Assembly (NCBI GenBank): GCA_000818945.1
Contig: KN805432.1
Location: 1-21,226, forward strand
Origin: Schizochytrium sp. CCTCC M209059
Taxonomy: Eukaryota; Sar; Bigyra; Thraustochytrida; Thraustochytriidae
Direction: 5' to 3'
Length of the DNA: 21,226 bases
Positions 8,949 to 17,278 of this stretch are shown here, piece by piece (the stretch's first letter is position 1; every line of letters starts with the position of its first letter). The position numbers were made by a program, and so were the translations under genes. The notes beneath the pieces are model-generated. The model was not told the DNA's origin. It saw only the letters and a program-made list of their open reading frames with translations, and searched no databases.

Positions 8949-10070
8949 GGTCTGTTCTGATGATCTGATCTCGCTTTGCTCTCTCTGCCCGCGTTCGTGC
9001 GCCGCGGACCCGGCCGAGCGAGCCCGCTCGCGCGCTCGAGCGCACCGCTAAAGGGGCCGCGGGAGGCCCGAAGGCGCGGAAGGTGGCAGCGCGCAGACCC
9101 GCGAGCTCGCGGGACCCGGCGTCTGTTTGGGTCTTGCGTCTGTCTCCTCAATTTCCCAAACTTGGCGAGGGTGCGTCGAATTGCGTTGCGAGCAGGGTGA
9201 ACGAAGAACGCTGGCTGCTTCAAGTTGAGCTCGGTGATAAATATCGTTGGTGGAACGAACAGGAAGAGCTATAGGTTTGAGTTGGACCAGCAGGGCAGTG
9301 GTGCCGGGACGAGGAAGAGGTGAAGAAAAGAGTTGCTCGAGCAAAAGCGGCATCATCAGTGGAGGAAGACTCAGACTTGATCGATGGGTTGCCGGGATAA
9401 GATTATCCTTTTAAAAAGACCATCTCGAGGACGCGAGTGAAACTGTGCGACAGGATTCGACTACCTTTTCTCCTTCCACTGATCAATGACGCCAAAGCTA
9501 GCAGTTCTTTTGCTTTGAATACCAAAGCGGAATATTTTATGATCCTTGACCCGAAAAAAAGAAAGAAAGAGTTTGGTTCTGTGCGACAGGGGAAGGTGTG
9601 CACGCCCCCAGCATTTTCTGGCTTCATGTGCATGAAGCTTGGACCCCAAGTATCGTCTTCATCTTTCGTGGTGCTAGTACTGTAAAGCTAACGATTTGAT
9701 GCAAAGCTCTTGGTACCTTTACGCCAGGCAGGTGGAAATTAATCTCCCAACGCGCCCTGTGCAGAATTATAAAAGCTCCCTGACCTTTACTTCCCTGACG
9801 AGTAGCACGCTACCCTTGTCGGTGCGGTCCAACTCCCCATGCCTTCCATACACCCAAAGTCAAATGTTTTGAGCGCTTGGTGAGTCGACATTTGATCCTC
9901 GAAGTGAGCTATTTTCCTTTTTGGATACGTCATGCAATATCACATTGTATAGCATTGTAGGATAGTGAAGCCCAAATTGCTGCACTCCATTGTCAACATC
10001 GATACGCGGCCATTAAATATCACGCGGTTCTCGCGCACTAAAATCTCCCTTCACCTCGGCAAAGACCAAG
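8949..10070. other. 1.1-kb intergenic region between divergent genes
   Basis: This holds the promoters of the minus-strand phosphatase and the plus-strand TM protein. 8950-9130 is GC-rich; 9400-10050 is AT-richer. Frames of about 80 codons exist on both strands around 9400-9690 (one reads NDAKASSSFALNTKAEYF), but neither has an ATG start or splice signals that convince me. No tRNA-like B box is seen. Confidence 0.5.
9621..9638. repeat. 8-bp inverted repeat with 2-bp spacer
   Basis: GCTTCATG-TG-CATGAAGC is a perfect short dyad in the intergenic region. It could be a protein binding site or chance. Confidence 0.4.
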
Positions 10071-10908
10071 ATGGTTCGCTTCCGGAATGCCATCGTTTTC
10101 ATTCGAGGATTCGTCAGGATTCGTGCAAGGTGAGCAGCACAGCTGCTGCTGCTGGCAGAGCACGATTTGGTCTATTGAAGAAACGAGGACGCGAGAATGC
10201 TGCGCGCGCGAAGAGGCGAGGGTGCGGGCGCGGGCGCGGAGCACGCGGGAAAGAATGCAGAGGTGCTGGACGAGGAGGCGCAAGAGCGCAGGATGCAGGC
10301 GCTGCGCGTTGAGCTGGACGCGAGCACGCAGTTCTGGGCCCTAGCGACCGGTACGTTCGATCGAGGTGGAGAGATCTCGCGCGAGAGCGTCTGCGCTCGC
10401 GGCCAAAGAGCAGAGGCAAAGACTGACAGCGACGAGCGAGCGATGCGCGACGGGTGCGACACGGGTCTTACTCGAATAATCTTCTTCGTGACACGAAACG
10501 ATGTCGATCCCCCCAAACACCGATGGTGACGACAATGCAGCCATCGTGGGCGGTGCGCTGGCTGTGGTGCAGTTTGCATTGCAAGCCATGTGGTTGCCGG
10601 GGCTTGTTCCGTGGTGGCTCGCTGCGCTGGCCGCTGTGCAACATTTGGCGGTGGCGGCAGCTGGCCTTCACGACGCACGGGCGCTGGCGACAAGACCTCT
10701 TGCACCGCAAATGTGGGCGCTTCTAATCCTGACGTTAGCACCCCTCGCGCTCAGCTTTTCGCTACGTAGCGCAGATCTTGTGGCGCCAGTATTTGTGCTC
10801 AATCTTGCGCACGCTGCGCTCGCTTGGTATGTGGGCGTAGCCGCGCGTGAAGGTGACGCCGATCTCGAGGCGCTCGCACGTCTCCGGTACAACGCCAAAT
10901 CCGCCTAG
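10071..10908 (+). CDS. Four-TM membrane protein of unknown family (3 exons)
   Basis: Exons 10071-10129, 10181-10350 and 10541-10908 join in frame to 198 residues. The N-terminus (MVRFRNAIVFIRGFVRIRAR) is Arg-rich, acid-free and amphipathic, compatible with a mitochondrial presequence, followed by a polar region (about 21-68). Hydrophobic segments lie at about 71-93, 97-118, 134-151 and 156-177. The second splice falls inside TM1 and joins FWALAT to AIVGGALAVVQF, making a continuous membrane helix, which strongly supports the model. If exon 1 is not used, translation could begin at ATG 10197 (173 residues). I do not recognise the family. The stop TAG (10906-10908) is followed immediately and in frame by ATG. 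Confidence 0.65.
10130..10180 (+). other. Intron 1 of the four-TM protein gene
   Basis: GTGAGC...TTGAAG, 51 bp, phase 2. Of the nearby AGs (10158, 10160, 10180) only the last keeps frame with the downstream exon. Confidence 0.5.
10351..10540 (+). other. Intron 2 of the four-TM protein gene
   Basis: GTACGT...AATGCAG, 190 bp, phase 1. It rejoins a transmembrane helix. Confidence 0.7.
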
Positions 10909-11402
10909 ATGTCTGACCACCTTGCCTTTTTATCGCCTGCAATGATTCTCTGGGAAACGTGGCGAACGAAGCAACGAGTGACGCAACGGTGAGGCATATC
11001 AAATCTCATGTAGTCCTCGCGGTTCTCGAAAGCGACAATTTCACTTTTCAAAGGATTACCGTCTTGACGAGTCTCGGCGAGTCTCGTCGGGTCGAGTGGT
11101 ATAAACACCAAGTGAGAACGTTGTACGACGATATCCACAACTTGGCGCAAGTCCGCCCAGCCAAGCCGGATGTGCCCACTTTCATTCAGCATTTGGATTG
11201 GATGGGAAAAGGCACCTCACCTCACCTCACCTCACCTCACCTCATCTCATCTCATCTCACGTCATTCGTTCATTCCCTTGTAGAACGGAGGCGCGGGAAG
11301 CCAAGAAACGCCAAAGCGAGGCGCGGCGTGGCGCGGGTGGACGTAGAGCAGAGGGACGAGGAGCGGATAGACAAGACGAGGCGGCGAGGCGAGGAGAGAT
11401 AG
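10909..11402 (+). CDS. Small unknown protein abutting the upstream stop codon (2 exons, 3' end uncertain)
   Basis: ATG 10909 directly follows the TAG of the four-TM gene in the same frame and reads MSDHLAFLSPAMILWETW to 10988. A GT-AG intron (10989-11053) joins TQR to ITVLTSLGESRRVEWYKHQV and continues VRTLYDDIHNLAQVRP...FIQHLDWMGKG, which looks like a genuine polar helical protein. Past 11216 the frame enters CTCAC/CTCAT repeats and an Arg-rich tail to a stop at 11400-11402 (142 residues if unspliced). A second intron ending at TTCCCTTGTAG (11282) with donor GTGAGA at 11112 is possible. Translation could instead begin at ATG 10942. It may be a separate gene, a second cistron, or a read-through extension of the upstream protein. 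Family unknown. Confidence 0.45.
10989..11053 (+). other. Intron in the small downstream reading frame
   Basis: GTGAGG at the donor and TTTCACTTTTCAAAG at the acceptor, 65 bp, phase 2. It makes a CGG codon and joins two protein-like frames. Confidence 0.55.
11216..11260 (+). repeat. CTCAC/CTCAT pentanucleotide microsatellite
   Basis: Nine 5-bp units: five CTCAC, three CTCAT, one CTCAC. It lies about 170 bp upstream of the carrier start and runs into a pyrimidine-rich stretch ending TTGTAG, so it may act as a polypyrimidine tract. Confidence 0.9.
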
Positions 11403-11432
11403 GACGCCCCGTGGGTGAGGACCGTCGCGGCC

Positions 11433-12527
11433 ATGAACGACTTCCTCGCAGGCGGCGCAGCGGCGCTCGTCTCCATCACGATCATGCACCCTGTGGACGT
11501 GGTCAAGACGCGGCTCCAGTTTCAAGGCGAAGCGGCAAGCGCCGGCACCGCTGCTGCTGCTCCTGCTGCAAAAGGGTCGACGCAGCCTGCGCAATACCGC
11601 GGTGTCTTTTCGTCGCTCGTCAAGATTGCGCGCCTGGAAGGCGTACCAGGATTGTATCGTGGCATTGTGCCGGCCTATGGCTTGCAGTTCACGGTGACCG
11701 CCGTGCGCTTTGGAATTTACGGCCTGAGCAAGACCTGGTTTGCAGAGCAGGACCGCACAAGCGGGAAAGACAAGGACTCGGGCGGCTCAAAGACGGCTCG
11801 AAACTTTGTTCTTGCGGCGTTATCCGGTGCGTGTGGAGGTCTTTTAGGCGCGCCGTTTTTCGCGCTCAAAACACGCGCGCAGGTGTACTCTACAGCATCT
11901 GAATTGACAGTCGGCACGCAGCACGCCCCGCAATCGTCTGTGCGCGCTGCCTTGGCTGAAATTTATCGAGAAGAAGGCGTGCGCGGTTTCTTTCGAGGCG
12001 CTGATGCATTCGTTCCGCGCGTTGTCGTTTATGGTGCTGCGCAGCTAGGCGTCTACGATTTGGTGAAGCGCTTGTTCATGGACAATTTTGGCCTCGAAGA
12101 AGGTCCCTTGCTTCACTTTTCCACAGCTGCTGTCGCTGCGTCGGCAGCGGTCACGGCGATTCAACCTTTTGACTTTTTGTCTGCACGTCTCATGAACCAA
12201 CCTGTTGATCCTGTCACTGGCCGCGGCGCGCTTTATAATGGGTTTCTCGATTGTGCTGTCAAATCCGTCAAAGCTGAGGGCCCGCAGTGTCTGCTCAAGG
12301 GTGGCTGGGCGAATATGTGTAGAATGGTACGTTTTTTGTTTTTGTTTTCTGGCGACGAATCTTGCTTTGCGTGCGCAACTGACCGACTGACTGACTGACT
12401 GACTGATTGAATCGCTGGACGAATGACGTTTGATATCGATGTTGTGATTGCACAGGCCCCGTACACTGTAATAGTGCTGTTTCTGTTCGAGCAGTTCAAG
12501 CCTGCATTTAATTTTCAAAAAGAGTAG
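11433..12527 (+). CDS. Mitochondrial carrier family protein, oxaloacetate carrier (Oac1)/SLC25A34-35 type (2 exons)
   Basis: Exons 11433-12326 and 12456-12527 give 321 residues. The three carrier repeats are visible by their signatures: HPVDVVKTR (P20), APFFALKTR (P141) and QPFDFLSAR (P245), with repeat-end motifs GLYRGIVP and GFFRGADAFVPR. The second (PFFxxKTR) and third (PFDxxSxR) variants and the final exon (APYTVIVLFLFEQF) fit the Oac1/SLC25A34-35 branch, which moves oxaloacetate, sulfate or related dicarboxylates across the inner mitochondrial membrane; exact substrate is inference. Length matches the family, apart from an Ala-rich insert after repeat 1 (about 33-50). I chose ATG 11433 because the upstream frame has only a GTG. 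The second exon is needed to complete TM6. Confidence 0.9.
12327..12455 (+). other. Intron of the mitochondrial carrier gene
   Basis: GTACGT...TTGCACAG, 129 bp, phase 0. It contains a GACT tetranucleotide run (about 12380-12404) that supplies several CTGAC branch-site-like sequences. Confidence 0.85.
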
Positions 12528-12989
12528 TCGTTTTGATTGTTGCAAGAGCGCCTTTTCATCTTGCTTTATTTTATTGTTTGAGCAGTTCAAGCCGGCGTAG
12601 TTATCTCTTTTGTAGCTAGAGCGTATCGTCGTCTTTCCATGTTGCTTCGTATCTGTGTATTTTGCGCGCAAAGACGACGACGTCATCATCATCATCATCA
12701 TCATCGTCATCGTTGTCATCATCGTTGTCATCATCGATTGATCTCTCTCGTTAGTAGAATGGTTGATCTCTCGTCATGATCTCAAGTGCTTCGTGCAAGG
12801 TGACCTTGATGACCCAAGCCAAGTCGTGCAGGTAAGCGATAAGTTGCTGCTGTTTGGTTCAACTCTTCGCAGAAAGAAAGAAGAATCATGATTCATGGTC
12901 TCTACATCGAATACTGCGCCAGGGGCAAAGAAAAGACAGTCGAGAAGGCGTGCAGGCACAGACAGGTGGAGACAAAGAGGTTCCGAGCA
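12528..12989. other. Convergent 3' flanks, with CAT microsatellite
   Basis: 3' flanks of the carrier gene (+) and the small helical protein gene (-). It contains a duplicated copy of carrier coding sequence (12576-12600) and imperfect CAT/CGT trinucleotide repeats at about 12683-12735. No other coding region is convincing. Confidence 0.6.
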
Positions 12990-13386
12990 CTACTGCGACA
13001 GCATCGCTTCCCTGAAAGAAAGAGAGAGAGAGAGAGAGAGCATTGCTGCCACGGCGAGTGCGAAGAGAAAGAGGCTTCGGCCAAAGGAGTGTAAAGCGCA
13101 ATGTAGTTATTGTCGGGAACACGGTCACTTACTCCTCGTCGGCGGTCTCCTTGAGCTCCGAGATACCAAGCTTCTCGGCCATCTCGGGGCCGAGGGCCTT
13201 GGCGACGGCGCTCTTGAGCTGGTCGATGGCATCGTAGGCCTTGGCCGTGGCGGCGCTGCCCATCTCCTGGACTGTCTCGAGCTTCTCGAGCGCCTTGCTG
13301 ACGGCCTCCGAGTCCTTGGTCTTGACGTACGCCTTGTTCATCTCCTCGCGGACGCGGTCCATGACCTCGTAAACCTTGTCCGTCAT
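12990..13386 (-). CDS. Small helical/coiled-coil protein with an optional terminal intron
   Basis: From ATG 13386 the frame reads MTDKVYEVMDRVREEMNKAY and continues as charged, Ala/Lys/Glu-rich amphipathic helix. Without splicing it stops at TAA 13129-13131 (85 residues, ending ADEE). The stop overlaps a near-perfect donor GA|GTAAGT, and 121 bp downstream lies CTCTTTCTTTCAG; splicing 13132-13012 removes the stop and gives a 91-residue form ending EEEAMLSQ with TAG at 12990-12992. No TM segment or signal peptide is seen. The leader just before the ATG is CCACC-rich. Family not recognised; a small structural or stress-related helical protein is only a guess. Confidence 0.65.
13012..13132 (-). 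other. Probable intron with (CT)n polypyrimidine tract
   Basis: Donor GTAAGTGACC and acceptor CTTTCTTTCAG on the minus strand, preceded by an uninterrupted CT dinucleotide run (13020-13040 as AG on the plus strand). Splicing changes the C-terminus of the small helical protein. Confidence 0.65.
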
Positions 13387-15109
13387 CTTGGCTGGTGGTG
13401 GGTGGCGCGGTGGCTCGTTAGGTAAGCTTGGCTGGTTGCTGTCTGCTGAGTTGGATGTTTACGAGACTGCTGCTTGGTGCAACCCGTGAGTTAGTTTTCC
13501 TCTCCTTGCTTGCTGTGCCCCTCCCTGCTCCTTCTTCCCTCCAGACCAGACCAGGCCAGGCCAGGCCAGACCAAACTCAGCTGGCAGAGAGAGCACAGCA
13601 CAGAAAGCACGCGGCAGAGAATGGTAACGAGGAGTGAGCGACGCTCGGCCCTGGTGTTCTCGATGTGCACGCGCGGCACGCGCCGAGCAGCCTGCGACAT
13701 CATTCTTGATTTCCCTAATTACAATATCAGGGGCGCTGCACGTGCGTGCGTCTGTCGCCTCGGCCGACCGGCCCGATGTCCGGGGCGACTCGTCTCTCTC
13801 CGCCGGCGCCCGCTGCCCCGCTGCCGCGCTGCTGCCGCGCTGCCGCGGGACGCGACGCGCCCCGCTCCGCGCGAGCTCGCGAGCGCAGCGTGCTCGAGCC
13901 ACGCAGGGTCGGCCGAGGCGGCCAAGGCACGACGACATGGCGTGGCGTGGCACGGCTAGGCAAGATGTGTGAGACCTGCCGATGCCTCATCCCTCATGGT
14001 GCCCCCCGGACCTACGCGCAGGCGTCACGCTACGCGGACTTTCCTTCCTTCCTTGCCTCTGCGAGGCGAGCGTCATATCATATCATACATATCATACCAT
14101 ATCACATGCACGGCCCCCCAGGACCAAAGTTTATGCACCAAAAAAACTAGCATCTGCAGCTGCTGCTGGCTGTAGACGAAAAGTAGAGCCCAAATCGGCG
14201 CCGTCTCGCGAGGCAGTGTCGAAGGCCGCGGCCCGCGCCGCGCCGCGCCGCGCCTACGCAAGGAGTCTCCGAGCGCTTCGTGATTCTGCGCGAGGAGGGA
14301 GGAATTCTTGCGACCCTTTATTTAGGTGTCCGGAAAAGGAGGTGTGTGAGTGGGTGTGTGCGCTTGTGTTTTTCAAGAAAAAAGAAAAAGCTCTTTTGAG
14401 CGTGGAAACTAAGGGAAAGGAAAAGGGGGTGTGCGCTACCTTCCGCGGCTACGACAACTGATTCAACTTGGGAAGGTATCCGACGCGAGGCTTGCGACGG
14501 CCGAGCCATCCCGCCGACGCAGCTACAGTTTGCAGCTGTATATACAGACAGTCTGCAGCTGCAGAGGAGCGGGCCGCTGGAAAGCGAGCTTTGCAGGCCT
14601 GCGGAGTGGGGAAGAAGGAGAAAAAAGGAAGAGGAAAAGATGGCCGGCCTCGAGAACGTGATGGAATAAATACCTTCCACGACGCGACGCGATGCGACGC
14701 GAAGGTAAAAGAAAGCTCCTGGGGCTACTCCGTAACGTTGAGGAACCAAAGGAGAAATTTGGCAAAACCGCAGTACCACAGTACGGTAACGGCCTACTAG
14801 TAGTAAGCCTTGGTAAACATAAAAAAAGGAAAAGAAATTAGCGCTCGCTCGCACGGCAAATTATATTTTACCACCCCCTTTCAAAAGCTCCCTGTTCGGA
14901 GACGGCTGATCGTGAATGTAATCAACCAAACGATTGGCAAAGGCACGATAACTGAACACATCACATTTCGAATAGGCCTATCTATACGTACATCGTCTCG
15001 TTCCGAGTCAGAAAAAAACGCATTCTAACTTGTTGTAGGATACTGAAAATCAACTTTACAAAATTTATGTTCTTCTTGTTCTTGATCTTGTTTCTTGAAT
15101 TCATATTCA
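13387..15109. other. 1.7-kb intergenic region without a convincing gene
   Basis: It contains the promoter of the small helical gene and the 3' flank of the SAM-like gene. 13760-13930 and 14210-14260 are very GC-rich; 14800-15100 is AT-rich. Arg-rich open frames here look like CpG shadow frames. One frame reads CETCRCLIPHGAPRTY near 13966, without further support. CATAT-type repeats lie at about 14073-14106, and CAGCTG/CTGCAG palindromes cluster at 14519-14565. No RNA gene is recognised. Confidence 0.5.
14073..14106. repeat. CATAT-type microsatellite
   Basis: Imperfect ATCATATCATAC units in an intergenic region. Confidence 0.7.
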
Positions 15110-16114
15110 TCAACGCCTCAAGGCAAGAGGAGGCGTCTCCCCGAAAAGAGTGCCGCGAACAACACTCGTCCTCTTTGAAGACATTCGCAAATCATCGACG
15201 TGCACATCAAGGTATCGCCGGTCTTTTCCTCGCCCAAACATGACTTTGCACACGGATCCATCCTTGCGCATGACCATTCCCAATTCTTGACTTTGGGCGC
15301 GATAATGGGACCCATGATAGCGAACAAAGTCGCCAGTGTTCAAATCAGAGGAACTGCTCTTACTCTGACTAGGCCTAGAGGACTGCATTCGAGGAAGGCT
15401 TTCCCGGAGTCTTTGCATCGGCCGTCTGCGAGAAAGCCGAAGATCGCTGGTGTCAACTTCAAAGGACGCCTTGGGTTTGCCAAACTCGACTGTGCAAACA
15501 GAGCCTTCTTTTTCCGTAACGACACCCAAATCTTGTTCGTGCACGCGCGTCAACGTGCGACCGACGTAGCGCACGTGCGATCCGGACTCAATGACATGCG
15601 GCTTTCTAGAAATGCTCCTTCGCGATGTTGCGTCCGAAGGCGAGCTCTGCTCTGCCGCCGCGTCTTCATCTTCCTGTTGCGTTGAGCCCCAGAGATATCT
15701 CCCAAACGAGTACAGCGTGGCTTTCCAGCTGTTCTCCTCTTCGGTGTCCGCCGTGGCGTCAGCCTCCGTGACTGTCTCTGTGGCTTCGACTTCGGCCGTG
15801 AACTCTTGCGGCGGCTTCTCCCGGCGCTCCCTGGCAAGACTGCGCCGGGCTCGAGACGCGAGCGAGAGGCGTTTGGTCGAGGTATCCTGCGTCGCCATCC
15901 TCTTCACGTCCCTGACAATGCCTCGCACTACCTTTTTCTCCCACGGACGGAGCTCCTCGTCATTGGCCTGCTCAATGTCCTCAACGGTGACGTCTTTGAG
16001 CGCCTCGAAGGAAAGCAAGCCGGCGTCGTCGAGCACGCCCACGAGCTTGCCCAGGTACCGCGCCTCGAGGAGCCTGGCGATGATCGCCGCCTCGTCCCCC
16101 ATCGCCGCCTCCAT
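15110..16114 (-). CDS. SAM-like domain plus tandem Tudor/KOW-like repeats
   Basis: A 334-residue single-exon protein. Residues ~10-72 are helical (LLEARYLGKLVGVLDDAGLL...LKDVTVEDIE), resembling a SAM-type domain. A charged linker (73-172) follows, with an aromatic patch WKATLYSFGRYLWG. Two related ~50-residue modules lie at 178-227 and 260-311, sharing G-x2-VRY-x-G, QDLG/QELG-x-V, KDGSVC-x-V-x-FG and D-x2-DLR-x-S. They look like small beta-barrels of Tudor/KOW/SH3 type that bind peptides or nucleic acid. No enzyme motif is present, so a scaffold or adaptor role is likely by inference. Start ATG 16114 (MEAAMGDEAA); a second ATG is four codons on. Domain names are by pattern, not by search. Confidence 0.7.
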   Translation of the reverse strand: MEAAMGDEAAIIARLLEARYLGKLVGVLDDAGLLSFEALKDVTVEDIEQANDEELRPWEKKVVRGIVRDVKRMATQDTSTKRLSLASRARRSLARERREKPPQEFTAEVEATETVTEADATADTEEENSWKATLYSFGRYLWGSTQQEDEDAAAEQSSPSDATSRRSISRKPHVIESGSHVRYVGRTLTRVHEQDLGVVTEKEGSVCTVEFGKPKASFEVDTSDLRLSRRRPMQRLRESLPRMQSSRPSQSKSSSSDLNTGDFVRYHGSHYRAQSQELGMVMRKDGSVCKVMFGRGKDRRYLDVHVDDLRMSSKRTSVVRGTLFGETPPLALRR

Positions 16115-17278
16115 CTTCCAGCCTAGCCTGCAGCTCCAAGCGCGCCGCGGTCTCCAGACTTACCCGCCAGCTGCACGCACTTTCCGAGCGCGGGCTGCCG
16201 ACGGCGCTTTCGAGGTCTGCTCTGCCGTGCTCGCCCAGCCCGGATCTGCGGTTCCGAGGCTGACCGTCCCCTATAAAACTACAAAGAATACTACCAAATA
16301 CTTTACCTGAACGGCCGCATCCGCCAGGTCGACCGAGGCGCCTCGGTCTCTTGCGCTGCGGATCCTCGGTCTGGATACTAGCAGTGCAGTGCAGTGCACA
16401 CATTGTCGCTGCTAGCTGGGCCTACCCGATTTCTACCACCGCCCGCCCGTCCGATGATCGCGCGAGCTTGCGCACAATCGAGCCTCAGCTTCCTCGAAGG
16501 CAAACGAGCCGCCCCGCCATCTTCGAACTCGAGTTGCAGCTCGAGCTGGCCGGCACTGCAAGGAAGCGAGGGAGGAAAGCATCCTTGGAGGCTGGACTTG
16601 AGTTTAGGCGAGTTAGGGGTCGTCGACAGCGACGCGAGACACACGGACGGCCACGGTTTGGATTTTGTCACGCGTACTCCCTCTTTAACTACCAGCGGCT
16701 GCGGCGTGCGGCGCGCGGCCAATGAAACGACGTTACGAGGATGCCGAGAAGGACGAGCTCGAACGCCGCGAGATTCCGTCTTCGTGTCGATCGATCTTGC
16801 TGTGCGAAGAGTAGCCTTATACCTATCTCGCGTGAGGCTTGTCATCGCTTTCCCTTTGACGGCTGGTGGCGGTGGAGAGCGTTCGAGGCATGGTCGAAAG
16901 TCAATATAGCTTCGGGTTAAAATTGCCTTCGCATATTAACTAGCCTATCAAAATGAAAATTTCTCACTTATGCGCAACCCCAAAATAAATCTTGACAATG
17001 CAAGAGAACATGTGTCTTGCCAACGAGCCTCGACGATGCGTGCGACTTTTACTCTCTGACTCTGAGACGCTCAGGTCGCACTGAGACATTGTGACACGAT
17101 ATTTTCGCTCAGGAAGAGCTTCTTGCTGGTTATGAAGAAAGAGACGTTGCACGCACAGTACCGGCACGCTTTCTCGTGAAAGTCGCGTGAGCAGCGAGCC
17201 TAAGTCCATTTTCTTGGTAAACAGAAGAAGAAGATTTATACAGAATGGAAAAAAGTAATACACCAAGGTCTGGTAAAC
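16115..17278. other. Intergenic: promoter of the SAM-like gene and 3' flank of the lipid kinase gene
   Basis: GC-rich up to about 16750, then AT-rich. A TATAAAA on the plus strand lies at 16271-16277 and a CCAAT at 16719-16723. A 30-codon plus-strand frame at 16722-16814 reads MKRRYEDAEKDELERREIPS, but no continuation is found. A GCAGT run lies at 16381-16396. Nothing else is supported. Confidence 0.5.

Noticed and set aside
10905..11192. 95-codon minus-strand frame opposite the small two-exon frame
   Set aside because: The plus strand has matching splice signals that join two protein-like frames; the minus frame has none and is best read as its shadow.
12840..12880. GGTTCAACTC as a tRNA B box
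   Set aside because: No acceptor or anticodon stems can be folded around it.
14146..14175. Possible CRISPR or phage-like repeats
   Set aside because: Only short CTG/CAG repeats; no regular repeat-spacer pattern, and the DNA is eukaryotic.
13510..14461. Several 110-160 codon Arg/Ala/Pro-rich frames
   Set aside because: They overlap on both strands in CpG-rich DNA, where stops are rare by composition; no conserved motif.
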